Origin: UBA1124 sp963933095
GTDB lineage: Bacteria; Pseudomonadota; Gammaproteobacteria; Pseudomonadales; Cellvibrionaceae
Direction of reading: 5' to 3'
Assembly: GCA_963933095.1 (NCBI GenBank)
Contig: CAWVSV010000111.1
Coordinates: 1 to 5,731 of the forward strand
Length of the DNA: 5,731 nucleotides
Part shown: positions 1 through 5,731 of the stretch, piece by piece
How the letters are laid out: every line of letters begins with the position of its first letter
Numbering within the stretch: position 1 is the stretch's first letter
Position numbers and translations under genes: made by a program
The notes under the pieces: generated by a model
The model's database searches: none
Told to the model about the DNA's origin: nothing
What the model saw: only the letters and a program-made list of their open reading frames with translations

Positions 1-3000
1 TCGGCCGCCTCATCTACATCTACCGTTACCAGACGGGATACTCCTGGCTCGTGCATGGTAACACCCATTAACTGATGCGCCATCTCCATGGCAATCTTGT
101 TATGGGTAATATAAATAAACTGTACTTGCTTCGACATCTCTTCCACCAGCCGAGCGTAGCGACCAACGTTCGCATCATCCAGCGGTGCATCGACCTCATC
201 CAGCATACAAAAAGGGGCAGGATTGAGTTGAAAGATGGAGAATACTAGCGCTATGGCAGTCAGCGCTTTCTCGCCACCAGATAGCAAATGTATAGTACTG
301 TTTCGCTTACCAGGAGGCCTCGCCATGATCGATATACCGGTATCAAGCAGGTCGTCGCCGGTCAGTTCAAGATAGGCGTGACCGCCGCCGAACACCTTCG
401 GAAATAATTCCTGCAGGCCACTATTAACTTTATCGAAAGTTTCCTTGAAGCGAGTACGCGTCTCGCGGTCAATTTTCTTAATAGCACCTTCCAGCGTCTC
501 TAACGCTTCGCGTAAATCAGCATCTTGTGTATCGAGGTAATTCTTGCGCTCAGATTCAATCTTGTACTCATCAATGGCAGCGAGATTGATCGGCCCAAGG
601 CGCGCAATGCGACTGGCCAACTTTTCTAATTCGTCTTCGATAGGGGCTTGTGCGGCGCCGTCTTGCAACTGATCCAGCAGTACCTGCAAGTCAAGATTGT
701 CTTCAATTAGTTGCTGCTCAATCGTCCGCCCTTGTACCGCCAAGGTCTGCAGCTCTAATCGCGCTGCCTCTAGCTGACTGCGCACTTCCTGCACGCCCTG
801 TTCGCCGCGATTACGATCCTGCTCAACCTCACGCAGATCGTGCTCTATAGTTTCCACAGCTTTGCGGGCTCTGGCCAACTCGTCCTCGACTCGCACACGC
901 TTATCGAGCAGGCTTTCGAGCTCAAGCTGGCGCTCTTCACCCGGATCACAGTTTTCTGACAGCTGATCTTGGAGGCTGTCGCGACGCTCCTGCAGGCGCT
1001 GAGTTTGCTCACGCAGGCGCATGAGCCCAGCTTTAACGCCGTCAAGCTGAGTTTTTAATGACTGATGGCGCATAGCCAAGTCATGAGTCTTGTCTTTGTC
1101 TTGACGCGCGCGCTCACGAGCACTGTCGAGGTCGGCCCGAATAACATCTCGTCGGGTAAGCAATTCTTCGCGTTTGTCGGTATCCAATTCCATCATTTCA
1201 ATGGCTTCAGATAGGATTAGGCGCGCTTCGGAAAGATTTTCAGCTTCTTGGCTGAGCTGTTCTTTGGCATCGAGAATTTCGCTCTCGGCGCGTTCACGGC
1301 GCATACTCACCTGTTCAATTTGAACCTTTTTAGCCGATAATTTGGAACGTAAATCACTGTACTTTCGAGTCTGATCATCGGCTTGGCGACGAAAATTTTC
1401 ACGGTCAACTTCTAGCTGCTTGATCTTTTCACGACCGCTATCAAGTTTTTCACTTAAGGCCTCTACCTTAACATTCACCGCTTCAATCGCGGCCGACAAC
1501 TCTTTTAGCTCCTGTTTACGAGCAATAACACCGGCGCTAGCATCGGTATCGCGAGCTACTCGCAGCCAGTTACTGCCAAGCCAAAGACCATCTTTAGTAA
1601 TAATAGATTCACTGGCCAACAATTTATCGCGCAGCGTGATGGCTGCGGGTAGATCATCCACAGCGTAGACACCGCCCAACAGGGACTCGATATCGCTATC
1701 GCAGTTGACTTTATCGGCCAGCAAAGTCGCGACCGCGCCGGATGCGGACGGCTTGGCACTGTTGTCTAGCAGCACCAAGTCTCCCTGTTCGAGATCAGCC
1801 AGTACGCCGCTGACAGCATCAAGACCATTGACACAAACCGCCTGAATAGAGCTTCCCAGAACAGTTTCAACCGCCAAATCCCAGTCATCATCAACACTAA
1901 GGCTTGCGGCCAGACGGGCATTGCCATCGAGCGACTGCTCTTTAAGCCAGTCGCTAACAGCCCCACTCTTTTCACCTAGGGCTGCTTGCTGTAAAGCTTC
2001 CAATGACGCATGGCGACCACGATTGGCCTGCAATTCTGTGCGTAACTGATCGAGTTGGTCGGCAATACGACTGCTACTATCGCGCAGTCCTTCCAACTCG
2101 TCACTGCAACTATCGACTTGGTCGCGTTTTTCATCGGCACTTAAATCCAGTTCGGCCAGTTGCTCGGTCAGCTCGCCCACTTCCTCTTCCGCCGAGCCCG
2201 CCGTTAAATTCGCTTTTTCGTTTTGCAACTTAACAACACGGTCCATCAAGCGCTGCTGTATTTGATCGAGATGCTGGATGCGCGACTGCTGCACCTCAGC
2301 TTTTTGCCGTGGATTGGCAGCCGCCTGATTGAAATTATCCCAATCTTGCTGCCACGTTTGCATACTCTCTTCAGCGACCTGCAAGCTATCGCCGGAATCT
2401 TCTTCGGCGGCGCGAATCATTTCTAACTCTGGCTCAATTTCCAGTAACTCTTCTTCCCAGCCCTCGGATTTATCGGCATCTTCAAGCAGGTGCTGCTCAG
2501 CTTCTTTACAGTCTCGCTGCGTTTGGTCCAAGTCACTTTGCAGTTGACGAGCACGGTCTTTGGTGTGGGCGATACTCTGTTCTAAACGGGCAATATCAGA
2601 ACCTGCTGCGTAGTATCGTCCCTGCACCTCACCGAGTTTATCGCCAAGCTCAGAATACTGAACACGATACTTTTCAATCAGGGTGTCCTTACTGACCTGA
2701 TCGGTGACAAAAGACTCAACCTTGAGTTCAAGCGCTGAGATCGCCTGTTGCTTAATTGCCGCTTCGGCATCAAGAATTTTATAGCGCAGTGCTCGCAGTT
2801 CTGCTTTGAGCTGGCGCTCTGTTTGTTTGAATTCGGTGTATTTCTCAGCCGCTGCGGACTGACGTTGCAATCGCGAGAGCTGGCGCTCTAATTCGTCACG
2901 AATATCAGTCAGGCGTTCGAGATTTTCCATGGTACGACGCATGCGATTTTCAGTGTCGCGACGACGTTCTTTATACTTAGAAATGCCCGCAGCCTCTTCG

Positions 3001-3491
3001 ATAAAGACACGCAGTTCTTCAGGTTTAGACTCAATCAACTTAGAAATCGTACCCTGTTCGATAATAGCGTAGCTGCGCGGACCGAGACCGGTACCTAAAA
3101 AAATGTCGGTAATATCACGGCGGCGGCACTTGCTCCCATTCAGATAGTAGGAATTTTGCGCATCACGCGTTACTTTGCGCTTAATGGAAATTTCACTAAA
3201 GCCGGCGCACTCACCTTTAAGAGTGCCATCACTGTTATCGAACACCAGTTCAATAGTTGCCTGCCCTACAGGCTTGCGGCCATCAGAACCATTAAATATG
3301 ACATCGGTAAGATTTTCACCACGGAGATTCTTGGCTGAAGATTCACCCATCACCCAGCGCACAGCATCGATAGTATTAGATTTACCACAACCATTTGGGC
3401 CAACAATAGCGCAGAGGTTGCTAGGAAAACTCACAGTAGTTGGGTCAACGAATGACTTAAACCCAGCTAATTTAATGCACTTTAGGCGCAT
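1..3491 (-). CDS. smc: Chromosome partition protein Smc (condensin ATPase), 3' end cut by window edge
   Basis: Smc is the long coiled-coil ATPase that, with ScpA and ScpB, organises and segregates the chromosome. The minus-strand frame stays open for 1163 codons; I checked the frame at both ends and at several internal points and found no stop or frameshift. Seen in order: start MRLKCIKLAGFKSF; Walker A GPNGCGKS at residues 31-38; arginine-finger-like R57; Q-loop Q146; the EEAAG motif from 165; a long Glu/Gln/Arg/Lys-rich coiled coil to about 500; a globular hinge at about 505-660, with a GGVYAVDD stretch near 606; the returning coil to about 955; GPIN at 966-969; signature LLSGGE at 1069-1074; and Walker B with D1098/E1099, followed by a D-loop. 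All catalytic motifs are intact. Gammaproteobacterial Smc is usually about 1160-1170 residues, so only a few residues and the stop are missing. The ATG at 3489-3491 is fixed as the start by an in-frame TGA four codons upstream (3501-3503). MukB, RecN and SbcC do not fit this domain order. Confidence 0.98.
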   Translation of the reverse strand, partial: MRLKCIKLAGFKSFVDPTTVSFPSNLCAIVGPNGCGKSNTIDAVRWVMGESSAKNLRGENLTDVIFNGSDGRKPVGQATIELVFDNSDGTLKGECAGFSEISIKRKVTRDAQNSYYLNGSKCRRRDITDIFLGTGLGPRSYAIIEQGTISKLIESKPEELRVFIEEAAGISKYKERRRDTENRMRRTMENLERLTDIRDELERQLSRLQRQSAAAEKYTEFKQTERQLKAELRALRYKILDAEAAIKQQAISALELKVESFVTDQVSKDTLIEKYRVQYSELGDKLGEVQGRYYAAGSDIARLEQSIAHTKDRARQLQSDLDQTQRDCKEAEQHLLEDADKSEGWEEELLEIEPELEMIRAAEEDSGDSLQVAEESMQTWQQDWDNFNQAAANPRQKAEVQQSRIQHLDQIQQRLMDRVVKLQNEKANLTAGSAEEEVGELTEQLAELDLSADEKRDQVDSCSDELEGLRDSSSRIADQLDQLRTELQANRGRHASLEALQQAALGEKSGAVSDWLKEQSLDGNARLAASLSVDDDWDLAVETVLGSSIQAVCVNGLDAVSGVLADLEQGDLVLLDNSAKPSASGAVATLLADKVNCDSDIESLLGGVYAVDDLPAAITLRDKLLASESIITKDGLWLGSNWLRVARDTDASAGVIARKQELKELSAAIEAVNVKVEALSEKLDSGREKIKQLEVDRENFRRQADDQTRKYSDLRSKLSAKKVQIEQVSMRRERAESEILDAKEQLSQEAENLSEARLILSEAIEMMELDTDKREELLTRRDVIRADLDSARERARQDKDKTHDLAMRHQSLKTQLDGVKAGLMRLREQTQRLQERRDSLQDQLSENCDPGEERQLELESLLDKRVRVEDELARARKAVETIEHDLREVEQDRNRGEQGVQEVRSQLEAARLELQTLAVQGRTIEQQLIEDNLDLQVLLDQLQDGAAQAPIEDELEKLASRIARLGPINLAAIDEYKIESERKNYLDTQDADLREALETLEGAIKKIDRETRTRFKETFDKVNSGLQELFPKVFGGGHAYLELTGDDLLDTGISIMARPPGKRNSTIHLLSGGEKALTAIALVFSIFQLNPAPFCMLDEVDAPLDDANVGRYARLVEEMSKQVQFIYITHNKIAMEMAHQLMGVTMHEPGVSRLVTVDVDEAA

Positions 3492-3500
3492 AAATCCATT

Positions 3501-3506
3501 TCACTC
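3501..3506 (-). promoter_or_regulatory. Weak Shine-Dalgarno of smc
   Basis: GAGTGA lies 9 nt before the smc ATG. It is a modest match to the anti-Shine-Dalgarno sequence. It overlaps the in-frame TGA that rules out any longer start. An out-of-frame ATG (3497-3499) lies between it and the true start. Confidence 0.4.
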
Positions 3507-3534
3507 ACTTTCAAAAATTGCTCAGAATTCTACA

Positions 3535-3589
3535 CGCCAAGCTAACCAGATAATAGGCAGCTCAGCATTAAAGTCATAGTTAGTAGGCG
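3535..3589. repeat. Imperfect inverted repeat around the smc promoter
   Basis: On the plus strand the left arm CGCCAAGCTAAC (3535-3546) pairs with the right arm GTTAGTAGGCG (3579-3589). Five plus four base pairs match around a small unpaired bulge. The arms enclose the candidate -35 and -10 of smc, about 32 bp apart. In a ccmI read-through RNA the arms could form a long-looped stem. The match is short enough to be chance. Confidence 0.3.
3550..3577 (-). promoter_or_regulatory. Candidate sigma-70 promoter of smc
   Basis: On the minus strand, ATGACT (3572-3577, 4 of 6 matches to TTGACA) and TATTAT (3550-3555, 5 of 6 matches to TATAAT) are separated by 16 bp. The predicted transcription start is near 3543, giving a leader of about 52 nt before the smc ATG. 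The -10 is good and the -35 only fair, so this is a reasonable but unproven promoter. Confidence 0.4.
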
Positions 3590-3602
3590 CACGGAATTTA
3601 AG

Positions 3603-4901
3603 TCAAAGCACGGGTTCTGATATAACCATCTTTAAGTTACTATTTTTATCATTTAAACGCAGAGGCCCAATACTTGCCTGCCAATCACCGGCACTAGGGG
3701 TGACCCCGCCTGACCTAGACAGGCGCGCCACCAACTGCAACTGATCCACCGAATCTAGGCCCATACCCGGCGCCATCGCCATAGAAGTATCCAAAAGGAC
3801 TAATCTCGGTAAATCAGCCACTTGCAACTTCATTATCGCCAGTGGCATTTTGCCGCCCTGCCAGGCGCGCGCATACACAAACACTACCTGTTCGGGGGTT
3901 GCCTCAACTACATCGGCCAAGCTGACATGTACACTTAAAGACTTTAGCGCAGCAATATTGCCATCATCGCCCGAAACCTGCTGCGTTCCAACAGTACTGG
4001 GCTGAAGGACCGCATTACCAGACAATTGCTGAGCTCTTGTTATGCCTGTTAATAAAGCTTGCGAGCCCGACGCATCAGACCCCATCACAGCAACCGCACG
4101 ACGCCAATAAATCACGGCCTGTAGATAATCAGTTTTCCCAAAAGCAGAAATACCCGCCAGCCCTAACGCCGTAGTATTGCGTTCATCAACAGCGAGAACC
4201 TGCGTAATCAGAGAGTCAATAACAGGGTCAATACGATTGCCCGCAGCCAAAAAACGCGCCTGTGCAAGTTCTGCCATTATTTGCGTATTTTCAGGCTCGC
4301 TCTGCAATATTTGTTGGTAAGCAGACTGAGCTTTATCATAGTAAGCCTGCTCCATCGCAGTTCTAGCTAACAAGTACCAATACTGAGTATTTTCCGGACG
4401 AGTCTCGAGTCGGCTCTCCAACTTAGCCTGCAATAGCTGTGGCAAAATATCCAGACGCGCCTCGATAATTTCTTGGCCTCGCATAACACGCTGCTCGGCG
4501 GTATATTTCTCGCTAGCAAGTTGAGCAATCTCAACGTCTTGGGACGCGCCATAATGCAGATACCAAGTTACTGAAAACACAACTAGCAAAGGCAAGAGCG
4601 AAAACAGTAACAAGCGTCCGCCGCGAATTTCAGACTGCGCCTCAATAGTATTTGTCTCCTCCGCCAGCAGTGACAAATCCAACTCACGCAACAACACATT
4701 GAATTCACTAGCGGTGATTCGAGCGCCAGCCAAACTTAATTCAAGCTCAGCTTTATGTTCCCGATAAAGCTCAACATTAACGTCACCACGCACATGCACC
4801 GGCTCGCCCTGTGCCGAACGCCACCGAACCAAAACAGGCCAAACAACAAAAACCATCGCCAATAAACACAGTGCCGCATTAGACAATATCAATAGCAACA
4901 T
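3603..4901 (-). CDS. ccmI: c-type cytochrome biogenesis protein CcmI (TPR apocytochrome chaperone)
   Basis: CcmI belongs to System I cytochrome c maturation. In the family it is an inner-membrane protein that holds apocytochrome c for haem ligation by CcmF/CcmH. The 432-residue protein shows the usual build: membrane helix at about 2-25; a cytoplasmic loop to about 96 with heptad-like leucines (LLRELDLSLLAEE); a second membrane helix at about 97-118; a periplasmic domain with about three TPR-like helix pairs (roughly 172-204, 205-241 and 242-274); a polar linker at about 297-317; and a C-terminal beta-rich domain (about 318-432). That last domain carries the family's VFVYARAW, SMAMAPG and RLSRSG...PSAGD stretches. 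The ATG overlaps the ccmH stop as TAATG, so the two are translationally coupled. It ends 111 bp before smc. In E. coli this region is fused to CcmH, whereas here it is a separate full-length gene. Confidence 0.95.
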   Translation of the reverse strand: MLLLILSNAALCLLAMVFVVWPVLVRWRSAQGEPVHVRGDVNVELYREHKAELELSLAGARITASEFNVLLRELDLSLLAEETNTIEAQSEIRGGRLLLFSLLPLLVVFSVTWYLHYGASQDVEIAQLASEKYTAEQRVMRGQEIIEARLDILPQLLQAKLESRLETRPENTQYWYLLARTAMEQAYYDKAQSAYQQILQSEPENTQIMAELAQARFLAAGNRIDPVIDSLITQVLAVDERNTTALGLAGISAFGKTDYLQAVIYWRRAVAVMGSDASGSQALLTGITRAQQLSGNAVLQPSTVGTQQVSGDDGNIAALKSLSVHVSLADVVEATPEQVVFVYARAWQGGKMPLAIMKLQVADLPRLVLLDTSMAMAPGMGLDSVDQLQLVARLSRSGGVTPSAGDWQASIGPLRLNDKNSNLKMVISEPVL

Positions 4902-5416
4902 TACAGCCTCTCCTCAAGGTCGGAGCTACTCTCTCGCCCCGGTGTTAATAACTCATCGAGCTTTGACTGCTGTGCCGCCGACAGTGCTGTAGCAGCTGGT
5001 AATTCACTGTCGCCAGAATGACTCACCCTTCTCGTTCGTAACAACCAAACCAACACCAGTAACCCCAATAACAAAAGCCCTGCGGGAGCCAACCAAAGCA
5101 CCAATGCGGCGCCCTGTACGCGCGTTTTATACAGTACAAACTCACCGTAACGATCGACCATAAACTCGGTAATATCATCATCCGATGCACCCGACACTAT
5201 AAGTCGATGCACCTCGCGACGAAGATCGCCAGCAATAGGCGAGTTTGAACCAGATAAATTTTGATTCTGGCACTTCGGGCAGCGCAACTCAGCAACAAAA
5301 TTTTGATAGCGCTGACGCTGCAACTCGGTATCGAACTCATACAAATCGACCACAGCGGAAGCTGCATAGGAAAAAAGTACAGTCAACAGCAAGCAAAAAC
5401 GACACAGATGAATCAC
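4901..5416 (-). CDS. ccmH: Cytochrome c-type biogenesis protein CcmH (thiol-disulfide protein)
   Basis: CcmH is a membrane-anchored periplasmic protein. In the family it reduces the CxxCH cysteines of apocytochrome c and works with CcmF in haem attachment. The 171-residue protein has a cleavable-looking signal peptide (about 1-21, ending AASA); a compact helical domain with the diagnostic LRCPKCQNQNL motif, whose redox cysteines are C46 and C49; the conserved stretch DLRREVHRLI; the RYGEFVLY motif near 89-96; a membrane helix at about 103-127; and a polar C-terminal tail with LSAAQQSKLDELL. The start is a GTG at 5414-5416. An in-frame TAG four codons upstream excludes extension, and there is no ATG before the signal peptide ends. 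An AGGG element about 8 nt upstream may serve as ribosome-binding site. It is first in a ccmH-ccmI unit. ccmG, its usual upstream partner, is absent here: tRNA genes on the opposite strand lie there instead. Confidence 0.96.
   Translation of the reverse strand: MIHLCRFCLLLTVLFSYAASAVVDLYEFDTELQRQRYQNFVAELRCPKCQNQNLSGSNSPIAGDLRREVHRLIVSGASDDDITEFMVDRYGEFVLYKTRVQGAALVLWLAPAGLLLLGLLVLVWLLRTRRVSHSGDSELPAATALSAAQQSKLDELLTPGRESSSDLEERL
4907..4915 (-). promoter_or_regulatory. Strong Shine-Dalgarno of ccmI inside the ccmH 3' end
   Basis: GAGGAGAGG lies within the last ccmH codons and ends 5 nt before the ccmI ATG. Together with the TAATG overlap it supports the ATG at 4899-4901 as the start and tight coupling of the two genes. 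Confidence 0.7.
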
Positions 5417-5446
5417 AGATAAACCCTACACTTTGAATTGAAACCG

Positions 5447-5477
5447 ATTATAGCAACTCATACCTGCAATGTGGCAA
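5447..5477 (-). promoter_or_regulatory. Extended -10 promoter of ccmH-ccmI
   Basis: On the minus strand a perfect TATAAT (5447-5452) is preceded by TGC, giving the extended -10 form TGnTATAAT. A weaker -35-like TTGCCA sits at 5472-5477 with a long 19-bp spacer, which an extended -10 can tolerate. The predicted start near 5440 gives a leader of about 24 nt before the GTG of ccmH. This indicates that ccmHI is transcribed from its own promoter. Confidence 0.65.
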
Positions 5478-5521
5478 CGCCATCTAAAACAGATTTTTAA
5501 CAAGATAAAATGGAAAAACTG

Positions 5522-5549
5522 TTGACGGGAAAATACTTATCAGTAGAAT
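5522..5549 (+). promoter_or_regulatory. Promoter of the tRNA-Val/tRNA-Asp operon
   Basis: TTGACG (5522-5527, 5 of 6 matches) and TAGAAT (5544-5549, 5 of 6 matches) are separated by 16 bp. A-tract DNA just upstream resembles an UP element, as expected for a highly expressed stable-RNA promoter. The start would be near 5556, about 12 nt before the mature tRNA-Val 5' end. Confidence 0.7.
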
Positions 5550-5567
5550 ACGCAACACTTGAACAAG

Positions 5568-5643
5568 GGGTGGTTAGCTCAGTTGGTAGAGCGGCGCCCT
5601 TACAAGGCGTAGGTCACAGGTTCGACCCCTGTACCACCCACCA
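5568..5643 (+). tRNA. tRNA-Val (anticodon TAC)
   Basis: A full cloverleaf of 76 nt including encoded CCA. The acceptor stem GGGTGGT (5568-5574) pairs with ACCACCC, followed by discriminator A at 5640 and CCA at 5641-5643. The D arm is GCTC/GAGC. The anticodon stem GCGCC/GGCGT closes the loop CTTACAA, with anticodon TAC at 5601-5603, which reads valine codons. The T arm is ACAGG/CCTGT with loop TTCGACC. It is the first gene of a tRNA operon read rightward, away from ccmHI. Confidence 0.98.
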
Positions 5644-5657
5644 AGTTCAAGAGTGAC

Positions 5658-5672
5658 TATCTCATTGAGATA
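5658..5672. repeat. Palindrome in the tRNA-Val/tRNA-Asp spacer
   Basis: TATCTCA and TGAGATA are perfect 7-base inverted arms around a single central T. In RNA this would fold as a 6-bp stem with a 3-nt ATT loop within the 41-nt spacer. The stem is AT-rich and lacks a following T-run, so it does not look like a terminator. A role in precursor processing is only a guess. Confidence 0.5.
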
Positions 5673-5684
5673 TAAAACTGCCGC

Positions 5685-5731
5685 GGACCGGTAGTTCAGT
5701 TGGTTAGAATGCCGGCCTGTCACGCCGGAGG
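5685..5731 (+). tRNA. tRNA-Asp (anticodon GTC), 3' part cut by window edge
   Basis: The 5' acceptor strand is GGACCGG (5685-5691), followed by T8/A9 and a D arm with GTTCAG...TTGGTTAGAAT. The anticodon stem CCGGC/GCCGG closes the loop CTGTCAC, with anticodon GTC at 5719-5721. The anticodon arm is very close to the usual bacterial tRNA-Asp sequence. The variable loop, T arm and 3' acceptor strand lie beyond the window. It follows tRNA-Val after 41 nt with no clear promoter or terminator between them, so the two are probably co-transcribed. Confidence 0.95.

Larger units (their letters stand above)
3492..3602. other. ccmI-smc intergenic gap
   Basis: This 111-bp gap separates the ccmI stop from the smc ATG, both on the minus strand. 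It contains a candidate smc promoter and an imperfect dyad, annotated separately. I see no GC-rich hairpin followed by a T-run, so there is no clear intrinsic terminator for ccmHI and read-through into smc is possible. Confidence 0.7.
5417..5567. other. Divergent control region between ccmH and tRNA-Val
   Basis: This 151-bp region carries the leftward ccmH promoter and the rightward tRNA promoter back to back, with about 44 bp between their -35 elements. The stretch between them (about 5485-5521) is rich in A and T tracts and could act as an UP element for the tRNA promoter. I see no open reading frame worth calling. Confidence 0.7.

Noticed and set aside
1420..2547. Several plus- and minus-strand open frames of 60-80 residues inside smc
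   Set aside because: All overlap the continuous Smc frame, whose hinge and coiled coils explain the sequence. Their translations are low-complexity reflections of that coding strand.
1..3491. Possible frameshift or broken smc, because no ordinary complete frame ends in the window
   Set aside because: The frame was checked at several points and all conserved motifs fall in it. It lacks a stop only because the window ends.
3175..3579. Plus-strand open frame of 134 residues opposite the smc start
   Set aside because: It lies antisense to the conserved Smc N-terminal ATPase head and the short gap upstream. It shows no recognisable domain or good ribosome-binding site, so it is a shadow of smc.
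4367..4552. Minus-strand 61-residue open frame inside ccmI
   Set aside because: It is an alternative frame within the TPR-domain coding region of ccmI, with no independent support.
5245..5436. Plus-strand 63-residue open frame across the start of ccmH
   Set aside because: It is antisense to the CcmH signal peptide and redox motif, and its polar translation matches nothing I recognise.
5671..5676. TATAAA as a separate promoter -10 for tRNA-Asp
   Set aside because: No -35-like element sits 16-18 bp upstream, and it overlaps the palindrome in the spacer. Co-transcription with tRNA-Val is simpler.
1..5731. Mobile element, CRISPR array or integration at the tRNA genes
   Set aside because: No transposase or integrase coding sequence, regular repeats or duplicated tRNA 3' end is visible. 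Sequence to the right of tRNA-Asp is outside the window, so an island there cannot be excluded.

Overview
The window reads as ordinary chromosomal core DNA from a gammaproteobacterium that uses an SMC-type condensin and has separate ccmH and ccmI genes. Both traits argue against an enteric bacterium, since E. coli uses MukB and has a fused CcmH. A Pseudomonas- or Cellvibrio-like marine gammaproteobacterium is my best guess, but it is inferred from gene type and layout, not from a database match.

Layout. From 1 to 3491 on the minus strand lies almost all of smc, the chromosome-partition ATPase. I read it as one open frame of 1163 visible codons; only its last few residues and stop lie beyond base 1. 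A 111-bp gap (3492-3602) holds a plausible smc promoter flanked by an imperfect dyad. From 3603 to 5416 on the minus strand are ccmI and ccmH, translationally coupled through a TAATG overlap. They encode the last-acting part of the System I cytochrome c maturation machinery. From 5417 to 5567 is a divergent control region: an extended -10 promoter fires leftward into ccmH, and a strong consensus-like promoter with AT-rich upstream DNA fires rightward into tRNA genes. From 5568 to the right edge are tRNA-Val(TAC), complete with encoded CCA, and tRNA-Asp(GTC), cut off just after its anticodon stem.

How the genes work together. CcmH (a membrane-anchored thioredoxin-like protein with an LRCxxCQ motif) and CcmI (a TPR-containing apocytochrome chaperone) deliver reduced apocytochrome c to the CcmF haem-ligation complex in the periplasm. 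The other ccm genes are not beside them, so they must be elsewhere in the genome if the pathway is complete. Smc acts separately with ScpA/ScpB in chromosome organisation. It may receive some read-through from ccmHI because no terminator is evident between them.

I looked for an undescribed system and did not find one. The most notable points are the detached ccmHI pair with its own promoter next to smc, the dyad around the smc promoter, and a small palindrome between the two tRNAs.
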